This document shows, in pieces, positions 26,706 to 36,186 of a DNA stretch of 64,000 nt. This stretch comes from Paracoccaceae bacterium (GTDB taxonomy: Bacteria; Pseudomonadota; Alphaproteobacteria; Rhodobacterales; Rhodobacteraceae): assembly GCA_016124615.1 (NCBI GenBank), contig WGNF01000011.1, positions 171,044 through 235,043 on the forward strand. The letters are read 5' to 3'. Every line of letters begins with the position of its first letter. Positions within the stretch are counted from its first letter, which is position 1. The translations under genes and the position numbers were made by a program. The notes below the pieces were generated by a model. That model did no database searches. It was given only the letters and a program-made list of their open reading frames with translations, and was not told where the DNA came from.

Positions 26706-27752
26706 TTACATCTCCAGCGCGGCTTTCACGGCCGCAGTGATTGCATCCGTGGAATGGCTGCCCGGCCGTGTGCCGATGCCCCGCGCGGTGGCGGTCTCGA
26801 TCGCGGCCAGAACGGCGGCTGCGGCCCTGTCTTCTCCCAGATGGTCCAGCATCATCGCCCCCGACCAGATCGCGGCAATCGGGTTGGCGATGTTCTTGCC
26901 GGCAATATCGGGCGCCGAACCATGCACCGGCTCGAACATCGAAGGGGCGGACCGGTCGGGGCAGATATTGGCCGAGGCGGCAAAGCCCAGACCCCCTTGA
27001 ATCGCCGCGCCCAGATCAGTCAGGATGTCGCCGAAGAGGTTCGAGGCCACAACCACGTCAAGGCTTTCGGGGGCCATCACCATCTTCGCCGCCATTGCGT
27101 CGATGTGCATGTGGCTGACGGTGACGTCCGGGTAGTCTGCCGCCACCTCCTTCGTCATCTCGTCCCAGAACACCATCGAGTATTTCTGTGCGTTCGACTT
27201 GGTGACCGAGGTCAGATGCTTGCGCCGGGCGCGCGCCTGCTCGAACCCGAAGCGCAGAATCCGCTCCACCCCGTCGCGGGTGAAGATGGCGGTTTCCACG
27301 GCCACCTCATTGCGCTTGCCCTGATGCACGCGGCCGCCGGCGCCCGAATATTCGCCTTCGGTATTTTCGCGGATGCAGAGAATATCGAACCCCGCCGCCT
27401 TTAGCGGGCCTTCGACCCCGGGCAGCAACCGGTGCGGGCGGATGTTGGCATATTGGTTGAAGGCCTTGCGGATCGGCAGCAAAAGCCCGTGCAACGAGAC
27501 CGCATCCGGCACCGTCGAAGGCCAGCCGACCGCACCCAGATAGATCGCATCGTACTTGCCAAGCGTCCTGATCCCGTCTTCCGGCATCATCGCCCCGGTC
27601 TGCAGATAAAATTGGCACGACCACGGGAAGGTCTGGGTTTCCAGCCCAAAGCCGAATTTCGCACCGGCCGCGGCCAGGATTTCCAGCGCGGCGTCGGTTA
27701 CATCGACGCCAATTCCGTCACCGGGGATCACCGCGATCTTGTGGGTCTTCAT
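26706..27752 (-). CDS. Tartrate/isopropylmalate-type decarboxylating dehydrogenase
   Basis: This 348-residue protein belongs to the isocitrate/isopropylmalate dehydrogenase family and resembles tartrate dehydrogenase (TtuC). Visible features are the N-terminal IAVIPGDGIGVDV, substrate-binding RENTEGEYSG, the lysine region VTKSNAQKYS, metal-binding NLFGDILTDLGAA, and EPVHGSAPDIAG. The family oxidises and decarboxylates 2-hydroxyacids such as D-malate or tartrate with NAD. Leucine biosynthesis is unlikely given the catabolic neighbours and absence of leuCD. It lies 18 bases downstream of the aldehyde dehydrogenase and 1 base upstream of gabD. The exact substrate cannot be assigned. Confidence 0.8.
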   Translation of the reverse strand: MKTHKIAVIPGDGIGVDVTDAALEILAAAGAKFGFGLETQTFPWSCQFYLQTGAMMPEDGIRTLGKYDAIYLGAVGWPSTVPDAVSLHGLLLPIRKAFNQYANIRPHRLLPGVEGPLKAAGFDILCIRENTEGEYSGAGGRVHQGKRNEVAVETAIFTRDGVERILRFGFEQARARRKHLTSVTKSNAQKYSMVFWDEMTKEVAADYPDVTVSHMHIDAMAAKMVMAPESLDVVVASNLFGDILTDLGAAIQGGLGFAASANICPDRSAPSMFEPVHGSAPDIAGKNIANPIAAIWSGAMMLDHLGEDRAAAAVLAAIETATARGIGTRPGSHSTDAITAAVKAALEM

Positions 27753-27770
27753 GTAAACTCCCTTGGTCGG

Positions 27771-29234
27771 TCAGAGGTCGATCAACACCGATTTCGTCCG
27801 GCGGTTGGCAAGGAAAGCGTCGCGGCCCAGATCTTTGCCGAGGCCGCTGCTTTTCCACCCGCCCGTTGGCAGGATATGGTCAAGCGACCGGCCATAGCGG
27901 TTCACCCAGACCGTGCCCGCCTGCAATGCGCCGATCATCCTGAGCGCCCGTGACAGATCGCGCGTGTGCAGCCCGGCGCACAGCCCATAGGTCGGGTGGC
28001 CGGCCAGCGCAATCGCCTCTTCCTCGGTGTCGAAGATCTGGAAGGTGGCAACCGGGCCAAAGATTTCCTCGGTCACCGCCGGGTTCGCCTCTGTCGCTCC
28101 GGCGATCAGCGTCGGCTGGTAGAAGCTGCCGGGATGATCGAAGCGGGCGCCACCGCAGATTACCTCACCGCCCTGCGCCCGCGCGGCACGCACGATCCCG
28201 TCAATCCGGTTCAACTGCCCTTCCGAGATGATCGGCGAAAAACCGGCGGGATCGTCCCAGGTTGCGGCCGGGCGTTCGGCGGCAAAGCGCGCCATCAGCT
28301 TTTCGGTCAGCGCCTCGGCAATTCCGCGCTGCACGATCATCCGCGACCCGGCGACACAGACCTGCCCCGCGTTGGGCAGGATCCCGCGCGCCAGGCAATC
28401 CGCCGCGCGTTCCAGATCGGCGTCGGCAAAGACCACCTGCGGGCTTTTCCCGCCCAGTTCCAGCGTCATCGGCTTGACGCCCGTCCGCGCGATGTTTTCC
28501 ATGATCGCGCTGCCCGCGCGGGTCGATCCCGTAAAGGAAACCTTGCCGATGCCGGGATGGCCGGTGATCGCCGCGCCGGTCATCGGCCCGTCGCCCAGAA
28601 CAATATTGACCACCCCCGCCGGGATCCCGGCCTTTACCGAAAGCTCGGCCATGCAGAGCGTCGAGAAGGGCGTCATCTCCGAGGGTTTCAGCACCACCGC
28701 ATTGCCCGCGGCCAGCGCCGGGCCCAGCTTCCAGCCCGCCATCGAGATCGGGAAATTCCAGGGCGTGATCGCGCCGATCACACCATAAGGCTCGGCGGCG
28801 ATGAACCCCATCCGGCCCGCCCCGGTCGGCACCAGGTCGCCGCCTTCCTTGTCCGCCAATTCGGCAAAGAACCGGATCTGCTCGGCGGTCACGCGGATGT
28901 CGCCCTCCAGCGCCTGCCGGACCGGCCGCGAAGAGCACACCGCCTCTAGCTGCGCCAGCCGCCCGGCCTCGCCTTCGATCAGGTCGGCCCAGGCATACAG
29001 TGCCCGCAGCCGGGCGCGCGGCTGCCACCCGGCCCAGCCCGACGCCCGCAGCGCCGCTTGCGCCGCCGTCACGGCGCGATCCACCATCGCCGCATCGGCG
29101 CAGGGAATGGCCGCCAGGGCGCGACCATCCGAGGCCGCGCGCACCTCGATCGCGTCCGGGCCTTCGACATAGGTTCCGCCGATGAAATGGGCCTTGGGCA
29201 AAGCGATGGTTTCGGGGGCGAAAGAAAGGGACAT
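27771..29234 (-). CDS. NAD(P)-dependent aldehyde dehydrogenase
   Basis: The 487-residue protein is a standard aldehyde dehydrogenase with cofactor motif ITPWNFPISMAGWKL, turn motif FTGSTRAGS, catalytic glutamate in LELGGKSPQVVF and catalytic cysteine in NAGQVCVAGSR. It resembles the group with betaine aldehyde and gamma-glutamyl-aminobutyraldehyde dehydrogenases. Upstream the frame stays open, but the ATG at 29234 gives normal length and a GAAAGG ribosome site. It starts 126 bases after the upstream flavoprotein gene. A role oxidising an aldehyde from an amine oxidase or aminotransferase is inferred. Confidence 0.85.
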   Translation of the reverse strand: MSLSFAPETIALPKAHFIGGTYVEGPDAIEVRAASDGRALAAIPCADAAMVDRAVTAAQAALRASGWAGWQPRARLRALYAWADLIEGEAGRLAQLEAVCSSRPVRQALEGDIRVTAEQIRFFAELADKEGGDLVPTGAGRMGFIAAEPYGVIGAITPWNFPISMAGWKLGPALAAGNAVVLKPSEMTPFSTLCMAELSVKAGIPAGVVNIVLGDGPMTGAAITGHPGIGKVSFTGSTRAGSAIMENIARTGVKPMTLELGGKSPQVVFADADLERAADCLARGILPNAGQVCVAGSRMIVQRGIAEALTEKLMARFAAERPAATWDDPAGFSPIISEGQLNRIDGIVRAARAQGGEVICGGARFDHPGSFYQPTLIAGATEANPAVTEEIFGPVATFQIFDTEEEAIALAGHPTYGLCAGLHTRDLSRALRMIGALQAGTVWVNRYGRSLDHILPTGGWKSSGLGKDLGRDAFLANRRTKSVLIDL

Positions 29235-29360
29235 GCGGCATCCTCGGGTCGTGGCCTGGCCGTAGTCTGCGCGGCCAGCGGCAAACAAACCTGCCGTATC
29301 GCCGGGCCGTGCAGCACAAAGCACTGTCCGCCCGGGCGCAGGGACAGAAGATTTTGCGCG

Positions 29361-30728
29361 TTACGGATCGGGTGCGGCCAGCCAGGCGCCCACGGGCACC
29401 GGCCGCACTGGCGGCTGGCTGCGCAGACGCCCCGCCGCCTCGGGCGAGATCCCGGCCGCGGCGGCGATCACCTCCGCCGCCGCAAGCTGGCAGTAGCGCC
29501 CCTGACACCGCCCCATGCCGACACGCGCCAGCGATTTGACCCGGTTCGCCTCGGCCCCACCCCGTGCCGCAGCCGCGCGCAGCTCGGCGGCGGTGATCCC
29601 CTCGCAGCGGCAGATCGTGGTGTCACCCGGCAGGCGGCGCACCATCTCGGCAGGCCAGGGGAAAGCGTGCGCCAGCCCTTCGGCAAAGCGCTCCATCCGG
29701 GCGCGGGCGTGCTGATCGGCGCATGGGTCGGGGCTGGGCAGGCCCAGATCCTGCAGGCAGGCGATGGCGGCCAGACGACCGGCAATCTCGGCCCCGTCGG
29801 CCCCCAGAATCCGCAGGCCGTCGCCCGCCAGATACCGGCCCTCGCCAGCCCGACCCAAACTGTCGGCGCGGGGCAGCCATTGCGCCCAAACCCCGGAATA
29901 ATCGAATGGAATTCCGGCCAGATCCGCCAGATGGGTTTCCGCGCGCAGATGCCAGCCCAGCCCGACCATATCGCAGGCCGTTGCCCGCGTGCGCCCCCGT
30001 GCAGCGCGCCAGTGCAGCGCAACGGGGCCGTTCCCATCGGTCTCGATCTGCTCCAACGTGACACCCGCGCGATAAAGCGGGCCGAGCCGGGCGCGCATCG
30101 CCGCGCCGCGCAGCGCAACGCCGGGCCGGGCCAGCATCCCGGGCACGCCGCGCATCTGCGTGCCCAAAGGCGCAGTGTCGAGCACCGCCACCAGCCCTGC
30201 CCCCGCCTTGCGCAGCTGCCACGCAAGCAGGGTGAGCAGCGGCCCCGAGCCCGCCAGCACGATCCGGCGCCCCAGTGCCACACCCTGAGCCTTCAGCGCG
30301 ATCTGCGCCGCCCCCAGCGTATAGACCCCGGCCGATTGCCAACCCGGCACCGGCGCCACGCGATCCGTCGCCCCGGTCGCCAGGATCAGCCGATCATGCG
30401 GAATTGACCGGATGCACCCCCCGGCCAGCACCTGCGCGACCCCACCGGAAAGCGCGACGACCGAGGCGCCGGGCAGATAGTCAAGCGCCTGATCCGCCAC
30501 CAGCCGGTCAAAGGTGTCGTGCAGCCGGGCAGCCTTGGCCGCCTCCGATCCATAAAGTTCTGCAGGCGTTCGGGTGAAACCCTCCGGCGGGCGGCGATAG
30601 ATCTGCCCACCGGCGCGGGCGCCTTCGTCGACGACCACGGGGCGCAGCCCGGCCGCGCACAGCACCTGCGCCGCGCGGATCCCTGCAGGCCCCGCGCCAA
30701 CGATCAGAACGCGCGCCGCGCCGCTCAC
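29361..30728 (-). CDS. FAD-dependent oxidoreductase with BFD-type [2Fe-2S] domain (HcnB/opine oxidase A-like)
   Basis: This 455-residue protein begins with an FAD Rossmann motif (RVLIVGAGPAGIRAAQVL) and continues GARAGGQIYRR, then a second dinucleotide motif (GRRIVLAGSGPLL). It ends with a cysteine-rich segment CRCEG...GMGRCQGRYC, as in the alpha subunits of HCN synthase, opine oxidases and hydroxyproline dehydrogenases. Such enzymes also need a small ferredoxin-like subunit, which is encoded just upstream, and a DAO-type substrate subunit. The GTG at 30728 overlaps the upstream stop (GTGA). The missing substrate subunit may be one of the two DAO genes at 36.2-38.6 kb. Confidence 0.85.
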   Translation of the reverse strand: MSGAARVLIVGAGPAGIRAAQVLCAAGLRPVVVDEGARAGGQIYRRPPEGFTRTPAELYGSEAAKAARLHDTFDRLVADQALDYLPGASVVALSGGVAQVLAGGCIRSIPHDRLILATGATDRVAPVPGWQSAGVYTLGAAQIALKAQGVALGRRIVLAGSGPLLTLLAWQLRKAGAGLVAVLDTAPLGTQMRGVPGMLARPGVALRGAAMRARLGPLYRAGVTLEQIETDGNGPVALHWRAARGRTRATACDMVGLGWHLRAETHLADLAGIPFDYSGVWAQWLPRADSLGRAGEGRYLAGDGLRILGADGAEIAGRLAAIACLQDLGLPSPDPCADQHARARMERFAEGLAHAFPWPAEMVRRLPGDTTICRCEGITAAELRAAAARGGAEANRVKSLARVGMGRCQGRYCQLAAAEVIAAAAGISPEAAGRLRSQPPVRPVPVGAWLAAPDP

Positions 30729-31054
30729 GCTTGCCCCTCGCCCGATGCGGGCCAATCCCCGGGGGGCCAACTGCGCAGCCGCATCCCCTTGGTGATCTGG
30801 GTCGAACAGGCGCGGAACCGCGCGCCCGTCTCGGGCCAGAGCCAGCAATCCTGGCAGGCCTCCATCAGGCAGAACCCGGCCCGCCGTTCGGGGCCGAATT
30901 CGGCGTCGCGCAGGGCTTGGGCCGACAGCAGGATGGCCGTCAGCACCGTGTCGCCCTCAAGCGCGCGCAGCTCCTGCCCATCCAGCCAGAAGCGGATGGC
31001 GCGGCGGGCGGTCTCAGCCAACCGCACGATGCGACCCTGCGCGGCGGCCGTCAT
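30725..31054 (-). CDS. Small (2Fe-2S)-binding subunit (HcnA-like)
   Basis: The 109-residue protein has a ferredoxin-like fold with four cysteines arranged as FCLMEACQDC and a later RACST, as in HcnA and the N-terminus of sarcosine oxidase alpha. It would pass electrons within the heteromeric dehydrogenase encoded by the next gene. It overlaps hyuB upstream and the FAD subunit downstream by 4 bases each, so all four genes from hyuA are translationally coupled. Confidence 0.83.
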   Translation of the reverse strand: MTAAAQGRIVRLAETARRAIRFWLDGQELRALEGDTVLTAILLSAQALRDAEFGPERRAGFCLMEACQDCWLWPETGARFRACSTQITKGMRLRSWPPGDWPASGEGQA

Positions 31055-33036
31055 TCGGCGGCCTCGGCAGGCCGGGGCAAGTCTGGGAACCGAGCGCAGA
31101 CCTCGGCGAAGGCGGCATCGACCCCGGCGGCACCGACGCGCACGCCGATCCGGCGAAAGATCTCGGTCTTGGTGAAAAAGCGCCAGTGGATCGGCAGCGC
31201 CGCAAGGATTGCGGTCAGTCGGTCATAGGCGGCGGGCGTCCATTGCGCCTCGAACCCGTCGCGTTCGGGGCCGAAGTGAAAGTGCCCCCCGGCCTTTGGC
31301 GCCACGGCGCGCCGGGCCGCGGTTGCGGCCTCGTCCACTTTGCCATCCCAGAGCACTACGCCATAGTCGCGGGCCGCAGACGCTGCCGAGACCTGCCCGC
31401 GCGCCACATCCTGCGCCACACGCCAGGGCTCGCGCGCCATCGGATCGCCGCGCCCGCCGCCCCCGGCCGAACGAATTTCCAGCACGTCACCGGGTTGCAA
31501 AACGGCGGTGTCGATATTGCCCAGACGGCGCTCTTCGGGGGTGCCCGGATTGATCACCATATCCGACAGCCCCGCCGCATGCCCGCCCAGCACCCCCCAA
31601 GGCCGAAAGAACGACCGGTCGCGGTTGCGCGCGGTGATGCGGCTGTCGGGCGCGAAGACGCGAAACGCCATCTGGGTCGCCAGCCCGCCGCGCCAGCGCC
31701 CCGGCCCGCCGCTGTCCTGCGCAAGGCCGTATCGCACGAACTCCACCGGCACCTCGGTCTCGGTGATCTCGATCGGCGTGTTCCGGAGGTAGGCCGCATC
31801 CGCACCCGAGCCATTGGTGCCGTCGCGGTGCGGCATGCCGCCGCCGCCGCCCACCACCGGGTTCACCGCGGCGATCACGGTGGTTTTTGTCCGCTCGTTC
31901 CGGGTCATCACGTTGACGATGCAGTTATTGCCCGCCGGTGCCGCTGGCATCCGCTCGGGCACCGCCTGGCTGAACGCCCCGAAGATCACCGAGCGCAGCC
32001 GCGCACAGGTGAGCGAACGCATTCCCACCGCCGCCGGGGCCACCGGGTTCAGCACCGAACCCTCGGGCGCGATGCAACGGAAGGGGCGTGTGAGCCCGGT
32101 GTTGAGCAGGATTTTGGGGTTGAGCGTGTAAAGAACGTAGTAGACCCCGACCAGCAGGATCGTGTGGCGCGGATCGCCGCCCGAGGGCACGTTGAGCGAC
32201 GAGCCAAGCTGCGGGTCCGAGCCGGTGAAATCAAGAACCGCCTCGTCGCCACGGATGCGCAGCGTCAGTTTGAGACGGCAGGGGTTGGCATGATCACTGT
32301 CTTCGTCGGCATAATCGGCAAAGATCCATTCGCCATCGGGCATCGCGCGCAGAATGTCGCGCGCTTGCGCCTCCGCCTGATCCAGAAGTGCGGCGACGCC
32401 CTCGACGAAACCCTGTCTGCCGAAACGCTCGACCATCGCCCGCACCTTGCGTTCCCCGGTGTTCAGCGCGCCGATCAGCGCCTTGATATCGCCGATGTTC
32501 AGGTCGGGCTTGCGCACGTTGGTCGACATGATGCGCAGGATCTGTTCGTCGATGGCCCCCTCCTTGACCAGTTTCATCGGCGGAAAGCGGATGCCCTCCT
32601 GATGGATCTCGGTCAACGAGCGCGAGAGCGAGGCCGGCACCGCGCCGCCCATGTCGGTGTTGTGGATATGGCCGCCGGTCCAGGCGACGATCTCGTCACC
32701 GACGAAGACCGGCTTCCACAGATGAGTGTCGGGGGCGTGGGTCGCGACGTGGCCGGAATAGGGATCGTTGGTGAACGCTACGTCACCGGGCCGGTAGTCG
32801 TCGATCATGGCGATCGCGCGGCCATAGGTCAGCCCAGGATACCAGGTTGCGCCAAGATCCATCGGCACCGCGAATGTGTCGCCCGCGCGGTCCATCAGCA
32901 TAACGGTAAAGTCCTGTGTCTCCTTCACGAAGGCCGAATGCGCGGTGCGGTGAAGTGTATGAGCCATGTTCTCGGCCGCCGCGCGGGCGTGATTGGCCAG
33001 TACCTGCAGGGTCATCTTGTCGAACATCTGGCTCAC
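31051..33036 (-). CDS. hyuB: Hydantoinase/oxoprolinase family protein, subunit B
   Basis: The 661-residue protein is a HyuB-type subunit with family sequences such as DAGDTFAVPMDLGATW-like (DRAGDTFAVPMDLG), FTNDPYSGHVATHAPD and HIHNTDMGGAVPASLS. With HyuA it forms an ATP-dependent amidase opening cyclic amides such as N-methylhydantoin or 5-oxoproline; other relatives are acetone carboxylases. The GTG at 33036 overlaps the hyuA stop. The C-terminal part (about 560-661) is extended relative to the shortest family members. Substrate unknown. Confidence 0.87.
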   Translation of the reverse strand: MSQMFDKMTLQVLANHARAAAENMAHTLHRTAHSAFVKETQDFTVMLMDRAGDTFAVPMDLGATWYPGLTYGRAIAMIDDYRPGDVAFTNDPYSGHVATHAPDTHLWKPVFVGDEIVAWTGGHIHNTDMGGAVPASLSRSLTEIHQEGIRFPPMKLVKEGAIDEQILRIMSTNVRKPDLNIGDIKALIGALNTGERKVRAMVERFGRQGFVEGVAALLDQAEAQARDILRAMPDGEWIFADYADEDSDHANPCRLKLTLRIRGDEAVLDFTGSDPQLGSSLNVPSGGDPRHTILLVGVYYVLYTLNPKILLNTGLTRPFRCIAPEGSVLNPVAPAAVGMRSLTCARLRSVIFGAFSQAVPERMPAAPAGNNCIVNVMTRNERTKTTVIAAVNPVVGGGGGMPHRDGTNGSGADAAYLRNTPIEITETEVPVEFVRYGLAQDSGGPGRWRGGLATQMAFRVFAPDSRITARNRDRSFFRPWGVLGGHAAGLSDMVINPGTPEERRLGNIDTAVLQPGDVLEIRSAGGGGRGDPMAREPWRVAQDVARGQVSAASAARDYGVVLWDGKVDEAATAARRAVAPKAGGHFHFGPERDGFEAQWTPAAYDRLTAILAALPIHWRFFTKTEIFRRIGVRVGAAGVDAAFAEVCARFPDLPRPAEAAE

Positions 33037-35102
33037 TCCGTGGGCGTCAGGTGAATATTCAGATAGCGGTCGACATGGGCCAATGTGCCGGCCGGGATCG
33101 CGAAGGTCGTATCCTCCTGCGCGACGATGGCAGGCCCCTCGAACTGCGCGCCGCTGGTCAGATCGGCACGATCGTACAGCGCGATGTCGCGCGGCCCGCC
33201 CAGATGCACCGTCACCTGGCGCGCAGGCCGCGCCACCTGTGCAACCTCGTCGGTCTCGGGCAACGCGAGTCGCGGACCGGCGCCGATTGCCGATAGCCGA
33301 AGGTTCACCACCTCGACCCGACCGGCGGGATCGTTGAAGTCGTAGATCCTGCGATGGGTGTCATGGAAGGCGCGTGCGATGGCGGCCCGATCCGCCAGCC
33401 AATCGGGATCGATCGCCACCTCGATCTCAAAACTCTGGCCTGTGTAGCGCATGTCGGCCGAAAGCTTCAGAAGCGCAGCCGACGCGTGACCCTGCGCCTT
33501 GAGCCAGTCAGCACCTTCGCGGGCCAGTGCGGCAAAGCCGTCGCGCAGGGCGGGCATCGCGGCGGCATCCAGATCGGCATAGATCGTGCGGATGAAATCG
33601 CCGCGCAGATCGGCGATCAGGCCGCCCAACGCCGAGACAACGCCCGGCCGACGCGGCGCCATCACCTTGGCCAGCCCCAGTTCGCGCGCAAGGAACGCGC
33701 CCAGCATCGGCCCGCCGCCGCCAAACGGCATCAGCGTGTAGTCGCGCAGATCGATGCCCGCGCGCGAGGCGAGTTTTTCGACCTCGACGAACATTTCCGA
33801 GACCGCGATATCAAGGATCGCCTGTGCCGTCTCCTCGACCCCGCGGCCGAGTTGATCGGCCAATGCCGCCACCGCCGCGCGGGCCAGCGCGACATCCGTG
33901 CGCAGTTGCCCATAGGCCATCGCGCTATGGCCAAGCCAGCCACATACCGCCATTGCATCGGTCACCGTCGCACGGGTGCCGCCCCGCCCATAGCAGGCCG
34001 GACCGGGGGTCGAGCCCGCCGACTCCGGCCCCACCCGCAGCACACCCTGCGCGTCGACACCGGCAATCGAGCCGCCGCCGATGCCAATCGAACTGACCGA
34101 GACCGAGGGGATATAAAGCGGGAATTCCCCGATCTGCTCGCCGGTGCCGAACTGCGGCTGGCCATCGACGATCAGCGCGACATCGGCCGAGGTGCCGCCG
34201 ATGTCGAGCGTCAGAATTTTTCCCTCGCCAGCCTGTCGCGCCAGCCAGGCCGCGCCGATCACGCCCGAGGCGGTGCCCGACAGCAGCATCGACACGCAAT
34301 CGCGTCGCCCCTCGACCGCATTCATCAGCCCGCCGTTCGACTTGGTCAGCATGGCACGCGCCGGAACCCCCAGCCCCGCCAGCCGCGCCTCCAGCGCCGC
34401 CAGATAGCCAGAGACGCGGGGATGCACATAGCCGTTCAGGATCGCGGTAGAGGTGCGTTCATACTCGCGGATCACCGGCCAGACCTCGGCCGAAGCAAAG
34501 ACGAAAAGATCGGGCGCCAGCCGCTCGACCTCGGCCTTGACGGCCGCTTCCTGCGCGCCGTCACACCAACTGTGGAGAAGCGAAACAATCACCCCCTTCG
34601 CACCGCGTGCCCGGATCTGCGCGACCGCCCCGGCCAGCGCGGCCATGTCGGGGGCCAGCGCCTCGGTGCCATCGGCACGCAGCCGGGCCGGAATGCCAAA
34701 CACCATGTCGCGCGGGATCAGCGGTTCGGGCCGATGGCAGAACAGCGAATACATCTCGGGCATCCGCAGCCGGGCAAGTTCGATCACATCCTCGAAGCCC
34801 ACATTGGTGATCAGCGCCAGTTCGGCGCCCTTGCGCTGAAGGATCGTGTTGATCCCGACCGTGGTGCCATGCACGAAACGGCTGATCGCCCTCGGGTCAA
34901 GCCCTTCCCGGACTGCCAGCAGCCGCAAGCCCGTCACCAGTTCCGCCCCGGGGTCGTCCGGCGTGGTCAGCACCTTGAGCGAGGCAATGCGTCCTGTCAG
35001 CGTCTCCAGCGCGCAAAAATCCATGAACGTGCCGCCGATATCGACGCCGATCTTCCAGTCGGCGGCGCCTGCGTCCGGCACCCGTTGCGAGGTTGTGTCC
35101 AT
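33033..35102 (-). CDS. hyuA: Hydantoinase/oxoprolinase family protein, subunit A
   Basis: This 689-residue protein has the N-terminal Hydant_A_N domain starting KIGVDIGGTFMDFCALE and the actin-like ATPase core (ILTLDIGGTSADVALIVDG and IGIGGGSIAGVD). It is the ATP-using half of a HyuAB amidase. The ATG at 35102 follows GGGAGAG. It is first in a four-gene coupled operon with hyuB and two subunits of a flavin/iron-sulfur dehydrogenase. This suggests that ring opening of a cyclic amide yields an N-substituted amino acid that the dehydrogenase oxidises. The LysR gene upstream is on the same strand. Confidence 0.9.
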   Translation of the reverse strand: MDTTSQRVPDAGAADWKIGVDIGGTFMDFCALETLTGRIASLKVLTTPDDPGAELVTGLRLLAVREGLDPRAISRFVHGTTVGINTILQRKGAELALITNVGFEDVIELARLRMPEMYSLFCHRPEPLIPRDMVFGIPARLRADGTEALAPDMAALAGAVAQIRARGAKGVIVSLLHSWCDGAQEAAVKAEVERLAPDLFVFASAEVWPVIREYERTSTAILNGYVHPRVSGYLAALEARLAGLGVPARAMLTKSNGGLMNAVEGRRDCVSMLLSGTASGVIGAAWLARQAGEGKILTLDIGGTSADVALIVDGQPQFGTGEQIGEFPLYIPSVSVSSIGIGGGSIAGVDAQGVLRVGPESAGSTPGPACYGRGGTRATVTDAMAVCGWLGHSAMAYGQLRTDVALARAAVAALADQLGRGVEETAQAILDIAVSEMFVEVEKLASRAGIDLRDYTLMPFGGGGPMLGAFLARELGLAKVMAPRRPGVVSALGGLIADLRGDFIRTIYADLDAAAMPALRDGFAALAREGADWLKAQGHASAALLKLSADMRYTGQSFEIEVAIDPDWLADRAAIARAFHDTHRRIYDFNDPAGRVEVVNLRLSAIGAGPRLALPETDEVAQVARPARQVTVHLGGPRDIALYDRADLTSGAQFEGPAIVAQEDTTFAIPAGTLAHVDRYLNIHLTPTE

Positions 35103-35193
35103 GATCTCTCCCTTTCGGCACCTTTGGCCCGAAAGGTTTCAGAATGCGCTGCGTCGGTCCAAGTCGGATCGCGCCCAAGGCTATTAGCCAGAC

Positions 35194-36078
35194 CTATGGG
35201 TGCCCGGTGCAGATCGCCCGGATCTGCGCGCGCATCAGATCTTCTGCCCGCGAGAGCACCTTGCCCTTCAACGTCAGAAGCGACAGCGGCAGCGCCGGGC
35301 CATGCGCCAGAGGCCGCACGGTAATGCCCGCGAACTGGTGCCAGGGCAGCAGATCGTCCACTACCGCGATGCCCAGCCCGGCCTGCACGAAGCCCACGGC
35401 GGAAATCGAAGTGTCGATCTCGATCCGCGGCGCAAAGAACGCGCCCTGGGAACGTGCCGCCAAGGCAAGCTCCTCTTGCGGGCGGGTGTCGCCGCGATAA
35501 GAGATCACCGTGTGGGGTTCGAGATCGGCGAAGGACAATGCCTCGGCCGTGGCCAGCGGGTCGCCCTCCGGCAGGAGACAGCAAAAGCCGGTGCGCCCCA
35601 GTGCCTCGACCCCGATGTCGGCGGGCAGCCGGTCGTCGAGCGCCAGCGCCAGCGCCGCGTCGCCCGCGCGCAGCATTGCCACCATGGATTGCAGCGGCGC
35701 GACGTGCGAGCGCAGAAGGATGTCGGGGTGGCGGGCCCGGAATTCGGCCAGCACCCGCGGCAGCAACGCCATCGCAGGCGGCGTCGAGGCCGCAAGCCGC
35801 ACCAGTCCCGCACGACCGCGCCGCAGGTCCGAGGTCTTGCGCCGGATCCCCTCAAGTCCGGCAAACAGCCGCTCGGCCTCGGGATAAAGCTCCAGCGCCT
35901 CGGGGGTCGGGTGCAGGCGACCCTTTTCCCGGTCGAACAACCGGAACCCCAGTTCATCCTCGGCATGGATCAGGATCTGGCTCAACGCGGGCTGCGAGAT
36001 GTTCAGCATCCGGGCCGCGCCGGTCACGGTTCCGGCCCGCATCACCGCGATAAAGACTTCAAGTTGTCGGGCGCGCAT
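35194..36078 (-). CDS. LysR-family transcription regulator
   Basis: The 294-residue protein has the LysR winged helix-turn-helix (MRARQLEVFIAVMRAGTVTGAARMLNISQPALSQI) and an effector-binding domain from about 90. It lies between the hyuAB operon, 91 bases downstream on the same strand, and a divergent DAO-type oxidoreductase gene 108 bases away. By the usual LysR logic it would control the divergent gene and perhaps the hyu operon in response to a pathway compound. No specific binding site was defined. Confidence 0.88.
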   Translation of the reverse strand: MRARQLEVFIAVMRAGTVTGAARMLNISQPALSQILIHAEDELGFRLFDREKGRLHPTPEALELYPEAERLFAGLEGIRRKTSDLRRGRAGLVRLAASTPPAMALLPRVLAEFRARHPDILLRSHVAPLQSMVAMLRAGDAALALALDDRLPADIGVEALGRTGFCCLLPEGDPLATAEALSFADLEPHTVISYRGDTRPQEELALAARSQGAFFAPRIEIDTSISAVGFVQAGLGIAVVDDLLPWHQFAGITVRPLAHGPALPLSLLTLKGKVLSRAEDLMRAQIRAICTGHP

Positions 36079-36186
36079 CCTGCCTCCATAGGTTCAGCTT
36101 ATGATGCAGCACAGGCCCGGTCTTTGACAGGCTGGTCGGGGGCTGCTTGAGTTCCCTTGTCCGAACCAAAATGCAAGGAAAGCCGG